Origin: GCA-2725625 sp964574215
GTDB lineage: Bacteria; Pseudomonadota; Alphaproteobacteria; Rhodospirillales; UBA2165
DNA: 61,091 nt
Direction of reading: 5' to 3'
Assembly (NCBI GenBank): GCA_964574215.1
Contig: CAZNLR010000029.1
Coordinates: 1-61,091 of the forward strand
Part shown: in pieces, positions 26,831 to 35,998 of the stretch
How positions within the stretch are numbered: position 1 is the stretch's first letter
Layout: the number at the start of each line of letters is the position of its first letter
The notes under the pieces: model-generated
The model's database searches: none
Told to the model about the DNA's origin: nothing
The model's input: the letters and a program-made list of their open reading frames with translations, nothing else
Made by a program: the position numbers and the translations under genes

Positions 26831-26935
26831 CAAGCAATTATTCCGAATTGTTAATAGCCCAATATCAATTTGATTTATAGACTTTCCAGAGATATATCAC
26901 AAGAATATCTCAAAATGAAACAGTGATCTAATCTT

Positions 26936-26984
26936 TTACCCATATAGCATATCTCTTTTATACGAATTGTAATTGAAGTATAGG
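26936..26984 (+). promoter_or_regulatory. Conserved catabolic promoter box, copy A
   Basis: This 49-bp stretch, reading toward the molybdenum-enzyme operon, is the same as copy B (39839-39887, minus strand) at 44 of 49 positions, and its 32-bp core matches copy C (42984-43015, minus strand) at 26. Invariant parts of A and B include GCATATCTCTTTTA and ACGAATTGTA. It ends 46 bases before the ATG. The two ATAT groups at its start suit a LysR-type site; the LysR gene at 39918 is the prime candidate because copy B lies right at its start. Confidence 0.75.
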
Positions 26985-27030
26985 TCGCGGTAGGCTCTAT
27001 TGGGGCGGGAACTAAGGAATAGAGGTTAAT

Positions 27031-30006
27031 ATGACCGCAGAAAGAAGACCTTATGTCGGCCGCCCGATGGAACGCGTTGAAGATGCGGCGCTATTGACAG
27101 CGAGCGCGAAATTTACCGACGATATTCCGGTCAGAGCCGGCACCTTACATGCAGCATTTCTGCGATCTCCTCATGCTTCCGCTAAAATTAAATCCATTGA
27201 CGTTAGCGCCGCCAAAACTCAACCCGGCGTCGTCGAAGTGTTGACGGGCGAGGACATCAAAGACATCACGACGGCCTTTATCATGGTTATCAAGGAACCC
27301 ATGGATCAATGGAGCCTCGCCGTCGAACGTGTTCGATTTGTGGGCGAAGCGGTCGCCGTCGTTATTGCCGATAACCGGTATTTGGCCGAAGATGCGGTGG
27401 ACCATATCACTGTCGATTACAAAGTCCTTGAACCCGTGATCACCCCTCATGATGCGGCTAGGGAAGGCGCGCCACTCGTCCATCCCGCCTGTGGCACCAA
27501 TGTTGTGTCGGAACGGACTTTTCATTACGGCGAACCCGATAAGGCATTTGAAGAAGCTGACCATCATGTGAAGCTGGAGATATCCTATCCCCGCAACTCC
27601 CACACGCCAATCGAGGGTTATGTGGTGGTCGCGGAATTCGATACCAATGAACAGACCTATGACGTTATGTCCAACTTTCAGGGCCCGTTTACCGTTCATC
27701 CGGTGATGGCGCGGGCGCTTAAAGTAGAAGGGTCGAAATTGCGCATGCGGTCGGCGCCCTATTCGGGCGGTGGTTTCGGCGTCAAGCAAGCGATTTTCCC
27801 GTATGTGGTTCTCTGTTGTATTGCCGCGAAAATTGTTGGCCGCCCCGTCAAATGGGTGGAGGACCGGCTCGAACATCTCACGGCCGCTATCGCCGCCCCC
27901 AACCGGGAAATGATCGTCGAAGCGGCGGCAAACAGTGATGGCCGTATTACGGCACTTCGGTACAATATGCTGGACGATTACGGCGCCTACCTGCGTCCGC
28001 CCATGCCCGGACCGCTCTATCGTCAACAGGGCGTTATGACCGGTCCCTATGACATCAAGAACCTAACCCTCGTGAACCGCATGGTGATGACCAACAAGAC
28101 ACCGTCGGGCATGGTCAGAGGATTTGGCGGTCCGCAATCCTTCTACGCATTGGAACGCATTGTCCATCGCGTTGCCGAAGTTACCGGTGTGGATCGGCTC
28201 GAGGTCATCAGAAAAAATTTGGTGCCAAAGGATGCTTTCCCGTACCGCTGCACCGCCGGTGCGCTTTTGGATTCTGGCAATTACCAGGAAGTTGTCGATG
28301 TTGGTGTCAGAGACGGTAAATTAAAGGAACTGATCGATCGGCGCGACAAGGCGCGGGCTGAAGGCAGGATTTACGGTATCGGGTATGCCGCCGTGTCGGA
28401 CCCGGCCCATTCCAATATGGGTTACTTATCGACCATCCAGACGGCCGAGGAACGCCATGCGTCTGGCCTCAAGGGCGGCAACGTTTCATACGCCACCGTC
28501 AATATGGAGCCTTTGGGAGCCATCAGCGTCACGGCGGATTCACTGCCGCAAGGGCAGGGGCATGCGACCGTCTTGGCGCAGATTGTCGCTGATGAACTGG
28601 GCGTGACACCCGATCAAGTCCGGGTGAACACGGAACTCGATACCCACAAGGACCCTTGGTCCATCGCCACCGGCAACTATTCGTGCCGGTTTTCCTCGGC
28701 GACGGCCATAGCCTGCCATTTGGCGGCGAAAAAAATACGCGATAAGCTAGCCCGCATTGCGGCGCAAACCCTGAACGTACCGGCGGATGAAATAGATTTC
28801 GCCGACAATAAAGTCTTTGCCAGTGCCAACCCCGAGAATTTCCTCAAACTCCACCGGGTGGCGGGTGTCGCGCACTGGCAGCCGGGTGAACTGCCCGACG
28901 GAATGGAGCCGGGTATGCGGGCGGTGGGGATTTGGGCGCCGCCGGAACTCGAGCCGCCAACGGACAAGGACGAAATTAACACCTCTCTGACTTATGGTTT
29001 TGTTTTCGATTTTTGCGGTATCGAGATCGACCGCGATACGGGGCAGATCAGGATCGACAAGTACGTCACCGTCCACGATTCCGGTAACATTCTCAATCCG
29101 CTGATTAAAGACGGACAGACCTACGGCGCCTACGCCTGGGGCGTGGGCGGCGNNNNNNNNNNNNNNNNNNTTGTCTACGGTGACAACGGCGAGTTCCTGT
29201 CGGGAACCTTTGCCGACTATCTGCCGCCGACGGTCTGCGAAGTGCCGGAACCGGAGCTTTATCATGTGTGTACGCCGTCGCCGTTTACGCCACTGGGCGC
29301 CAAAGGCGGATCAGAAGGAAATGTTTTGAGTACGCCGGTCTGCCTGGCCAATGCGGTATGCGATGCCCTTGAGTTGAAGGAAATTGATCTGCCTCTGACC
29401 CCCAAAAAAATCAGCGCCATCATGCACGGCGAAGAACAACCGCGTCCGGCCAAAAAGGAAGTGCCCGTTGCGGCGCCGGTGAGCGGCAATGCCTTAACTG
29501 GAACCGGCAGCCATTCCGTTCCGGCGACTCCGGCTGTCGTTTGGGATACGCTCATCGATCCGGACAAGCTGGCGTCAGTGATTCCCGGTTGCCACGAACT
29601 TAAACTGGTTGGCGACAACGAATATGAGGCCGAAGTAACCCTCGGTGTCGGTCCGGTTAGCGGCAAGTTCAAAGCTAAGGTTAAGCTGTCTGAAATGGAT
29701 GAACCGAACTCGGTCGTGTTGTCTGGTGGATTGGACGGTCCGTTAGGGTCTTCCCGGGGTACAGGTAACGTTAAGCTCGCTGTAGTCGGCGCCGGTACGG
29801 AAATCACCTATGACTATGCTGTAGAAATTTCGGGCAAGGTTGCCGCCATCGGCGGACGGGTGCTCGAAGGTTCGACCCGGATGGTCATCAACCAATTCTT
29901 TAAACGGCTGACGGCAAAAATTGGCGGTGAAGACGTTCAACCTTCGGGCGGAGACGGCCAATCCTTCTGGCAATGGTTATTGAGCCTGTTGGGAGTCGGC
30001 AAATGA
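27031..30006 (+). CDS. Xanthine-dehydrogenase-family molybdenum subunit fused to a CoxG domain
   Basis: 991 residues. Residues 1-800 are a molybdopterin-binding large subunit: RPYVGRPMERVEDAALLTASAKFTDD, the loop RSAPYSGGGFGVKQ, LPQGQGHATVLAQIVADELGV, and LGAKGGSEGN, whose Glu aligns with the active-site Glu of xanthine dehydrogenase. Residues about 821-970 are an SRPBCC domain of the CoxG type (TPAVVWDTLIDPDKLASVIPGC), ending in a short hydrophobic tail. The loop lacks the Cys of CO dehydrogenase, so it is not CoxL in function. It hydroxylates a carbon, probably of an aromatic or heteroaromatic ring. FAD and iron-sulfur subunits follow with ATGA overlaps. An 18-N gap falls near residue 708; several active-site-side residues are probably missing from view. 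Confidence 0.9.
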   Translation: MTAERRPYVGRPMERVEDAALLTASAKFTDDIPVRAGTLHAAFLRSPHASAKIKSIDVSAAKTQPGVVEVLTGEDIKDITTAFIMVIKEPMDQWSLAVERVRFVGEAVAVVIADNRYLAEDAVDHITVDYKVLEPVITPHDAAREGAPLVHPACGTNVVSERTFHYGEPDKAFEEADHHVKLEISYPRNSHTPIEGYVVVAEFDTNEQTYDVMSNFQGPFTVHPVMARALKVEGSKLRMRSAPYSGGGFGVKQAIFPYVVLCCIAAKIVGRPVKWVEDRLEHLTAAIAAPNREMIVEAAANSDGRITALRYNMLDDYGAYLRPPMPGPLYRQQGVMTGPYDIKNLTLVNRMVMTNKTPSGMVRGFGGPQSFYALERIVHRVAEVTGVDRLEVIRKNLVPKDAFPYRCTAGALLDSGNYQEVVDVGVRDGKLKELIDRRDKARAEGRIYGIGYAAVSDPAHSNMGYLSTIQTAEERHASGLKGGNVSYATVNMEPLGAISVTADSLPQGQGHATVLAQIVADELGVTPDQVRVNTELDTHKDPWSIATGNYSCRFSSATAIACHLAAKKIRDKLARIAAQTLNVPADEIDFADNKVFASANPENFLKLHRVAGVAHWQPGELPDGMEPGMRAVGIWAPPELEPPTDKDEINTSLTYGFVFDFCGIEIDRDTGQIRIDKYVTVHDSGNILNPLIKDGQTYGAYAWGVGGXXXXXXXVYGDNGEFLSGTFADYLPPTVCEVPEPELYHVCTPSPFTPLGAKGGSEGNVLSTPVCLANAVCDALELKEIDLPLTPKKISAIMHGEEQPRPAKKEVPVAAPVSGNALTGTGSHSVPATPAVVWDTLIDPDKLASVIPGCHELKLVGDNEYEAEVTLGVGPVSGKFKAKVKLSEMDEPNSVVLSGGLDGPLGSSRGTGNVKLAVVGAGTEITYDYAVEISGKVAAIGGRVLEGSTRMVINQFFKRLTAKIGGEDVQPSGGDGQSFWQWLLSLLGVGK
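29153..29170. other. Assembly gap (18 N) inside the molybdenum subunit gene
   Basis: The gap falls between WGVGG and VYGDNGEF. Related proteins usually have about ten residues between such motifs, so the true gap may be nearer 30 bases than 18. Confidence 0.9.
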
Positions 30007-30821
30007 AGCCCAAACAGTTTGATTATGTCCAGGCGGAAACCCTAAACGAGGCTCTCGCTACTCTTGCCGAATACCAAGGAAATGCGCGTATCCTGGCTGG
30101 CGGTCAGTCTCAGGTCGCCATGATCAATTTCCGCCTCATCGATGCGGAAGTGTTGGTGGATATCAACCGGCTCACGGATTTGGATTACATAAAGATCGAC
30201 AACGGTGCGTTGGAAGTAGGGGCGGCGACCCGGCAATGCGATCTGAAAGACTGGCCGGACCTTGCGGCCTCAGTGCCGCTTCTGCACGCCGCCATACCTC
30301 ATGTCGGTCATTTCCAGACCCGCAACCGAGGCACGGTCTGTGGATCGATAGCCCATTCGGACCCGAGCTCCGAATTACCGCTCACGCTAGCGACCCTGGA
30401 AGGGGAGGTGGTTCTGCAATCGGCTAAAGGAAAAAGAAATGTCAAAGCTGACGATTTCCAGGTGGGGCTTCTTACCACCGATAAGCGCCCTGACGAGATG
30501 GTGACGGCTGTACGGTTTCCTCTAGGCAAAGAAGGATACGGTTACGCCTTCGATGAAATGAATAGGCGCAAAGGCGATCTAGCTGTGGCCAGCTTCGCCG
30601 CTGTCGTGTCTGGTGACGCCATCCGATTAGGTGTTGGCGGTGTCGCTGACCGTCCTACAGTTCGAGACTGGAACGGATTGAACGATACGCAACTGGACGA
30701 TGCTCTCAACGAATTTGCCTGGGACTTGGAAGGCTATGACGATATTCACGCCACCGCCCAGTATCGGCGTGAATTGGTGAGACGGCTCGGCAAGCGCACC
30801 ATTATGGAAGCAAAAAAATGA
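30003..30821 (+). CDS. FAD-binding subunit of the molybdenum hydroxylase (CoxM-like)
   Basis: 272 residues from ATG at 30003, overlapping the previous stop as ATGA. Both FAD motifs are present: ARILAGGQSQVAMINFRL and TRNRGTVCGSIAHSDPSSELP. This medium subunit passes electrons from the 2Fe-2S subunit to its acceptor. It belongs to the three-gene enzyme set 27031-31312. The protein is of normal length and shows no defect. Confidence 0.94.
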   Translation: MKPKQFDYVQAETLNEALATLAEYQGNARILAGGQSQVAMINFRLIDAEVLVDINRLTDLDYIKIDNGALEVGAATRQCDLKDWPDLAASVPLLHAAIPHVGHFQTRNRGTVCGSIAHSDPSSELPLTLATLEGEVVLQSAKGKRNVKADDFQVGLLTTDKRPDEMVTAVRFPLGKEGYGYAFDEMNRRKGDLAVASFAAVVSGDAIRLGVGGVADRPTVRDWNGLNDTQLDDALNEFAWDLEGYDDIHATAQYRRELVRRLGKRTIMEAKK

Positions 30822-31312
30822 CCAAATTAAATCGTGAAGAACAACACAAAGTTACCATTACACTCAATGGAAAGCAGGTTAGCGGCTTGGCCGAGCCCCG
30901 CATGCTGCTGTCCGACTTTCTGCGCCAGGTGATCGACACCAATTCGGTTCATGTCGGCTGCGAGCATGGGGTGTGCGGCGCCTGCACCGTGCGGCTGGAT
31001 GGCAGGGCGGTGCGTTCCTGCTTGACCTTTGCCGTGCAGGCCGACGATTGCAACGTTGAGACGGCGGCAAACCTTGCAGATGAAGAGGGTGAGCTTAACC
31101 AATTGCAAAAGGCATTCCGCAAACACCACGCCCTCCAATGCGGTTATTGCACGCCGGGTATTTTGATGTCGGTTACTGATTTTCTCGGTCGTAACCCATC
31201 CCCGACCGAAGACGAAGTCAAAGATATGCTCAGCGGTCATATTTGCCGCTGCACCGGCTATGTGGGCATGGTGAAAGCGGTTATGGATATTGTGGAAAAT
31301 AAGAGCGGCTGA
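30818..31312 (+). CDS. 2Fe-2S subunit of the molybdenum hydroxylase (CoxS-like)
   Basis: 164 residues, ATGA overlap with the FAD subunit. It has the plant-type cluster ligands in CEHGVCGACTVRLDGRAVRSC (split here into CEHGVCGAC and the last Cys 12 residues on) and the second cluster in QCGYCTPG and CRCTGY. It carries electrons from molybdenum to FAD. Complete and typical. Confidence 0.95.
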   Translation: MTKLNREEQHKVTITLNGKQVSGLAEPRMLLSDFLRQVIDTNSVHVGCEHGVCGACTVRLDGRAVRSCLTFAVQADDCNVETAANLADEEGELNQLQKAFRKHHALQCGYCTPGILMSVTDFLGRNPSPTEDEVKDMLSGHICRCTGYVGMVKAVMDIVENKSG

Positions 31313-31359
31313 AAACCCGCCCCCAAAAAATAATAAAATTTTCTAACGGGAGAGGAACG

Positions 31360-32817
31360 ATGAGTCATCGAAGTTTCCGTGATTTCTTGGCCGTATCCGA
31401 ACAGCAAGGCCTGTTGCGGCGGGTGCGTAAGCCAGTGGATAAAAGCTGGGAGCCTGCCGCCATGGCCAAATGGGCCTATCAGGCTCTTCCCAACGATAAG
31501 CGTTTTGGTCTCCTGTTTGACGATGTCGAAGGTTCAGATTTCCCTCTGGTTATTGGTGCCTTGGGGGCGTCGACCCATTCCTATGCCCTGGGGTTAGGAG
31601 TAACGCCCGAGGAAATGGCGGACAAATGGATTAATGCGCTGTTAAATCCCATCGATCCGGTCACCGTCGATTCAGCGCCCTGTCAGGAAATCGTCAAGAC
31701 GGGTGACAGTGTAAACTTGAACGAGCTGCCAATTCCCTATTGGACACCAGGCAAAGATGCGGCTCCTTATATCACGACCATCACCGTCACCAAGAATGCC
31801 GATACGGGACGGCAAAACATGGGCGTCTATCGCACCATGGTAAAAGACAAACATCATGTCCTGGCCAACATGAGCCCGGGCCGGCATGGTTTCATGCAGG
31901 CCAGCACCTATCTTGATAAAGGCGAACCGGCGCCCGTCGCCTGGGTCGTTGGAACTGATCCGGCCGTTCACTACGCCACGGTTGCCAATATGCCGTTCGA
32001 TGTGGAAGAGGTGAATATCGCGGGCGGTCTCAAGGGCGCGCCGGTTGAACTGGTCAAGTGCAAGACCAATGATCTGATGGTGCCGGCCAATGCAGAGATT
32101 ATCATCGAAGGTGAAGTGTTACCGGGAGAGTTTGGCGATGAAGGGCCATTCGGAGAATTTGCGGGCTACATGGGGCCGGTGGCGCCCAAGCCGAAAGCAC
32201 GCATCACCGCAATTACTCACCGCAAGGACGCCATCTATTACGGCTATACCAGCCAAATGCCGCCCAGCGAAAGTACCGTTTTGCAAAGCCTCAGCAATGC
32301 GCCGTTGATCCTGAAAATTCTGCGGCATGATTTTGCCGAGAGTTCAATCAAGGATGTGTTCATTGATCTGACGTTCGGCGGCTTATTGGCCCACTGCATT
32401 GTCGCTATGACTCCCCGGCATGACGGCCACGCCAAGCGGATTGGTAGATTGATAGCCGATATGAGCCCGGTGAAACGGGTGACCATTGTCGATGAGAATA
32501 TAGACATCCGCGACCCTCTCCATATCGAATGGGCGATGAATTCTCACTACAACCCGGTGCGGGATACGGTCATCATCGACGATGTCTACTTCCCCATGGG
32601 CATGGATCCGTCGGTGCGGGTGGATTCAAGCAAGGTCGAGTTCGGAAGTAAGATCGTGGTGGATGCCACTCAGACCATTGACGCCGGTATTATTTCACTG
32701 CCCGATCAAGACATTATGGATAAGGCGCTGGAGAGTTGGAAGGAATCCGGCTTACCGGAATTCGACATTCCCAAGCGGGCAAAGCTCAGGATCGAAAGCG
32801 CATCCAAAGGAGAATAA
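31360..32817 (+). CDS. UbiD-family prenylated-FMN decarboxylase
   Basis: 485 residues of the UbiD family: the central segment QNMGVYRTMVKDKHHVLANMS, the EIIIEGEVLPGEFGDEGPFGEFAGYMG region with the catalytic acidic residues, and TFGGLLAHCIVAM. It should reversibly decarboxylate an aromatic, heteroaromatic or alpha,beta-unsaturated acid using prenylated FMN. The flavin prenyltransferase UbiX is not in this window. AGAGGAACG precedes ATG; the gene lies 47 bases after the 2Fe-2S subunit in the same operon. Among characterised pathways, furan-dicarboxylate breakdown pairs a UbiD enzyme with a molybdenum hydroxylase and an acyl-CoA ligase, the same three classes found here. Confidence 0.92.
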   Translation: MSHRSFRDFLAVSEQQGLLRRVRKPVDKSWEPAAMAKWAYQALPNDKRFGLLFDDVEGSDFPLVIGALGASTHSYALGLGVTPEEMADKWINALLNPIDPVTVDSAPCQEIVKTGDSVNLNELPIPYWTPGKDAAPYITTITVTKNADTGRQNMGVYRTMVKDKHHVLANMSPGRHGFMQASTYLDKGEPAPVAWVVGTDPAVHYATVANMPFDVEEVNIAGGLKGAPVELVKCKTNDLMVPANAEIIIEGEVLPGEFGDEGPFGEFAGYMGPVAPKPKARITAITHRKDAIYYGYTSQMPPSESTVLQSLSNAPLILKILRHDFAESSIKDVFIDLTFGGLLAHCIVAMTPRHDGHAKRIGRLIADMSPVKRVTIVDENIDIRDPLHIEWAMNSHYNPVRDTVIIDDVYFPMGMDPSVRVDSSKVEFGSKIVVDATQTIDAGIISLPDQDIMDKALESWKESGLPEFDIPKRAKLRIESASKGE

Positions 32818-32818
32818 C

Positions 32819-33562
32819 ATGACGGATCAGACGGTTCTCGTGACCGGTGCAGCCAGCGGTATCGGCCTGGCCTGTGCCCGGATGTTGTTGGAGGAGGGTG
32901 CCAATGTTGTCGCCTTTGATATCCAAGGAGACCGAATGAAAGACGAACTGCCAGAGAAAAACACTCATCTGGTAATATGTCCCGGTGACGTCTCGGATAC
33001 TGAAAACTGCCAAAATGCTGTCCAAACGGCGGTGGCGAAATTTGGCCAACTGGATGCGCTTATTCACTGGGGCGCCGCCCATTCATCGGCTCGCTGGGAC
33101 GAATTGGAAGCCGACGAATGCAACCGCATTATGGCCGTCAATGTCACCGGCTCGTTCCTGATCACTCAGGCCGCCGCCACTCATATGGTGGAGCAGGGCA
33201 AGGGGTCCATTGTCCTTTGCACTTCCACGTCGGTAATCTTTGGGGTCACAGGCGGCCAGGGACAGGGCGGCCCGGCCTATGTAGCCTCCAAGGGCGCGGT
33301 GATCGCCTTAACACGCTCATTTGCTCGGGCTTTGGGACCCTCCGGAGTCCGTGTCAATGCCGTTAGCCCCGGTATCACGGAAACGGCGCTGATCAGCGGC
33401 TATACCGACGAACAGCGCGCCGCCATGAAGCAGCGCTTCCCCCTTGGCCGATTCGGCTCTCCTGAAGAAATCGCCAATGCCGGTATTTACCTCATTTCCG
33501 AAAAGGCGAGTTTCATGACCGGCGAAGTTATGCACGTAAACGGCGGGTCGAACTTCGCTTAA
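32819..33562 (+). CDS. Short-chain dehydrogenase/reductase
   Basis: 247 residues from ATG at 32819, which follows AAAGGAG and starts one base after the UbiD stop. It has the Rossmann motif VLVTGAASGIGLACA, NAG-like region reduced to HWGAAHSS, and the catalytic Ser/Tyr/Lys set (SIVLCTSTS and AYVASKGAV). It is an NAD(P)-dependent alcohol or hydroxyacyl oxidoreductase acting in the same pathway as the molybdenum enzyme and decarboxylase. In place of the common NNAG motif it has HWGA, a modest deviation. Confidence 0.9.
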   Translation: MTDQTVLVTGAASGIGLACARMLLEEGANVVAFDIQGDRMKDELPEKNTHLVICPGDVSDTENCQNAVQTAVAKFGQLDALIHWGAAHSSARWDELEADECNRIMAVNVTGSFLITQAAATHMVEQGKGSIVLCTSTSVIFGVTGGQGQGGPAYVASKGAVIALTRSFARALGPSGVRVNAVSPGITETALISGYTDEQRAAMKQRFPLGRFGSPEEIANAGIYLISEKASFMTGEVMHVNGGSNFA

Positions 33563-33678
33563 TACCCAAACAAATCCCGAGTTGAACAGAAAAGCGGGAC
33601 TTGCAAGCATCTTGATCCAGAGCAATCCAATCTTGAGGATATCTAATAATACAGGTAGTTTTCATAGAGGATAAAAAC

Positions 33679-34044
33679 ATGGCAACATTTCGTTACATCG
33701 TTACCGACGTAGAACAAGCAGTCGACTTTTAAACTTCCAAACTCGGTTTTCGTATTGAAAAGAATTTTGCACCTGCCATGGCGATTTTACGGCATGACGA
33801 TCTTACACTTTGGGTTGCTGGCCCCAAGGCGTCTGCGTCGAGGCCCATGGCAGACGGTTCAAAGCCTGTTCCGGGCGGTTGGAACAGAATTGTCATCCCT
33901 GTCGAAGACTTAGCTGAATTTGTCGAGCTGCTTCAGAAAGATGGTGTCAAGTTTCGAAATGAAATAGAGGTCGGCCCTGGTGGAAGCCAAATTCTTTGCG
34001 AGGATCCCTCAGGGAATCCGATCGAAATTTTTCAGCCGGCCTGA
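33679..34044 (+). pseudogene. VOC (glyoxalase/bleomycin-resistance) family gene with one in-frame TAA
   Basis: From ATG at 33679 the frame reads MATFRYIVTDVEQAVDF, then TAA at 33730-33732, then TSKLGFRIEKNFAPAMAILRHDDL on to GNPIEIFQPA, with no shift. VOC proteins of this group typically have AVDFYT at this point, so the stop stands exactly where a Tyr codon (TAT or TAC) is expected; one base change explains it. The rest, including GWNRIVIPVEDL and ILCEDPSGNPIE, is intact. Either a recent nonsense mutation or a consensus error in the draft assembly. It is the last gene of the 27031 operon. Confidence 0.8.
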
Positions 34045-34113
34045 AGCCCGATGAAAGCTGAGATCAATTCGGTCCAAGCAGGCTTTCAAAATTTTGTACC
34101 TGGTGGATTTAAA

Positions 34114-35376
34114 TTAACGAGTCAAAAACAGCGACAATTCCGGCACGTAAGTGACCACCATCAACACACCGATATTAATGATGATAAAGGCAATCAAACC
34201 CGGATAGATGCTTTTGAGAGGGGCGTTGAGGACGGCCTGAGCGACGAAGATGTTAAGCCCGAAAGGAGGCGTAAACATGCCGATAGCTAGGTTAACTGTA
34301 ATAATGATACCGAAATGAATGAGATCGATTCCCATGGCCTGCACCACGGGTGCCAGTAACGGTGTCAGGACCAAAATCGCCGAGTTGGGATCCAGCACAC
34401 AGCCGACAATCAGCAAAAAAATATTGATGGCCAGCAATATGACCCACGGCTCCGCCTTCATATCGGCGATGAAGGAAGCCACCGATTGGGGAATGCCGTT
34501 AACCGTGAGCAGCCAGGAAAAGACGCTGGCCGCAGCGACGATAATCAGTACCTGAGCAGTCAGATAAGCCGCGCTTTGGGCGACTTCCCATATCCCCCGC
34601 CAGTCGATGTCCCGGTAGATATAACGGGTTACCAGGATGGCGTAGACACAAGCCACGCCGCCGGATTCGGTGGGGGAGAAGATGCCGGAATAGATGCCGC
34701 CCAGGATGATAAAAGGGCTTCCCAACGCCCAGACACCGTCTTTGGTGGTGGAGGCGAGTTTCAACAGGCTGAAGCCCTCGCTTTCTTTGATGCCTTTAAC
34801 TCGGGCGTAAAAATAAATGTAGACGCCCATGGCAAATGCCATCAACAGGCCGGGCAAGATGCCGGCGATAAACAGTTTGGCGATATCTTCCTCTGCCGAT
34901 ACGCCGTAGAGGATCATGGCGATGGAGGGCGGGATAACGATAGCGATGGCGCCGGACGAGGTAATGACCCCGGAAGAAAATTTCTCGTCGTACCCTTTTT
35001 CCCGCAAGGAAGGGTAAAGCAGCCGCCCCACGCCCGCCACCGTCGCTGGGCTGGACCCGGAAATTGCACCGAACACCGTCGACGTGCCGACTGTGGTCAA
35101 TGGCAGGCTGCCTCGCAACCCGCCCAAAATGGACAGGGCCCAGGCAATTAGCCTTTTGGACATACCGCCGCGCCCCATCAGTTCACCGGCGAAAATGAAG
35201 AAGGGCACCGCCATCAGAGAGAAGATACTGACGCCGCCGAACATGTTCTGGTGCATGATGGCGCCGGGGATGTCGCTGAACACCAAAACCACCATCGAGG
35301 TGGCTGCCAGAATGACGAAGATGGGTACGCCCAGCACCAAAAGCGCGATGGGCATCAGGACCATGAGCCAAACCAT
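34114..35376 (-). CDS. dctM: TRAP transporter large permease subunit
   Basis: 420 residues, twelve membrane helices. ATG at 35376 starts one base after the small-subunit stop; the longer open frame to 35454 lies inside that gene and is rejected. Typical DctM stretches are FSDIPGAIMHQNMFGGVSIFSLMAVPFFIFAGELM, split across the second helix, and TTVGTSTVFGAISGSSPATVAGVG. It forms the ion-driven channel part of a C4-dicarboxylate-type importer with the DctQ and DctP proteins encoded just upstream. Substrate is not readable from the permease. Confidence 0.95.
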   Translation of the reverse strand: MVWLMVLMPIALLVLGVPIFVILAATSMVVLVFSDIPGAIMHQNMFGGVSIFSLMAVPFFIFAGELMGRGGMSKRLIAWALSILGGLRGSLPLTTVGTSTVFGAISGSSPATVAGVGRLLYPSLREKGYDEKFSSGVITSSGAIAIVIPPSIAMILYGVSAEEDIAKLFIAGILPGLLMAFAMGVYIYFYARVKGIKESEGFSLLKLASTTKDGVWALGSPFIILGGIYSGIFSPTESGGVACVYAILVTRYIYRDIDWRGIWEVAQSAAYLTAQVLIIVAAASVFSWLLTVNGIPQSVASFIADMKAEPWVILLAINIFLLIVGCVLDPNSAILVLTPLLAPVVQAMGIDLIHFGIIITVNLAIGMFTPPFGLNIFVAQAVLNAPLKSIYPGLIAFIIINIGVLMVVTYVPELSLFLTR

Positions 35377-35377
35377 G

Positions 35378-35911
35378 CTAATCCTCTGCCCCGCTGTTAG
35401 TGTCCGGAAGGGTCGATATGCCGGCCAGATGTTTTCTAAACCGGATGAGCGCACCCAAGAGGATCAGGGTAAAGCCGATGGGAATAGCGATGTGGGGAAC
35501 AACCATGGGCACTTCCGTAGCGATGCTGGTCTGGCCCGTGTCGACAAAGGTCCTAATTACCTCTGATGAATGGATGATCATGAAGACGCATAGAATACAG
35601 AGGATCAGAATGGCGATGCCGTTGACGATTTTACCCGGCACGCCTTGCAGGCTGGAAGACAACAGGTCCATCCGCAACTGCCGGCCGTCCCAACTCACCA
35701 CCGCGCCGCCGAAGAACACCATCCAGACGATTATATAAATGAGAATTTCCTCGGCCCAGATGAAGGGAGCCGAGAAAACGTGGCGGGCAATAACGTTGGC
35801 GAAGTTGATGACGATGGCCGCCATCATCAGCGACGCGATCAGCAGCTTGACGATATTAAGAAATCGTCCAAATGCCCTCGCCAGCGGGCCCGTATCTTCA
35901 AAATCGTTCAC
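35378..35911 (-). CDS. dctQ: TRAP transporter small permease subunit
   Basis: 177 residues with four membrane helices (LLIASLMMAAIVINFANVIARHVF, EEILIYIIVWMVFFGGAVVSW, IVNGIAILILCILCVFMIIHS, IAIPIGFTLILLGALIRF). The Trp/Glu-rich segment APFIWAEEIL is the usual DctQ mark. It sits between the binding protein and the large subunit in the same operon. Confidence 0.93.
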   Translation of the reverse strand: MNDFEDTGPLARAFGRFLNIVKLLIASLMMAAIVINFANVIARHVFSAPFIWAEEILIYIIVWMVFFGGAVVSWDGRQLRMDLLSSSLQGVPGKIVNGIAILILCILCVFMIIHSSEVIRTFVDTGQTSIATEVPMVVPHIAIPIGFTLILLGALIRFRKHLAGISTLPDTNSGAED

Positions 35912-35998
35912 GGTAAAATGGTTCCCCGTGATTACGTTACATGGTTATGAAAATGGGAAACAGTCTTAACCGTTCCCCATTTCCAGATAAGTTACAAA

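Larger units (their letters stand above)
26726..27030. other. Divergent control region between ligase and molybdenum-enzyme operons, 305 bp
   Basis: AT-rich region with no coding potential. It holds two short inverted repeats (26778-26792 and 26813-26830) and, 46 bases before the ATG at 27031, the conserved 49-bp promoter box described separately. Confidence 0.7.

Noticed and set aside
27031..31312. CO dehydrogenase (coxMSL with CoxG)
   Set aside because: The gene set and CoxG domain resemble cox genes, but the active-site loop reads APYSGGGFG and lacks the Cys-containing CO dehydrogenase motif.
35377..35454. Upstream extension of the TRAP large subunit
   Set aside because: It lies within the small-subunit gene and the membrane protein starts naturally at ATG 35376.
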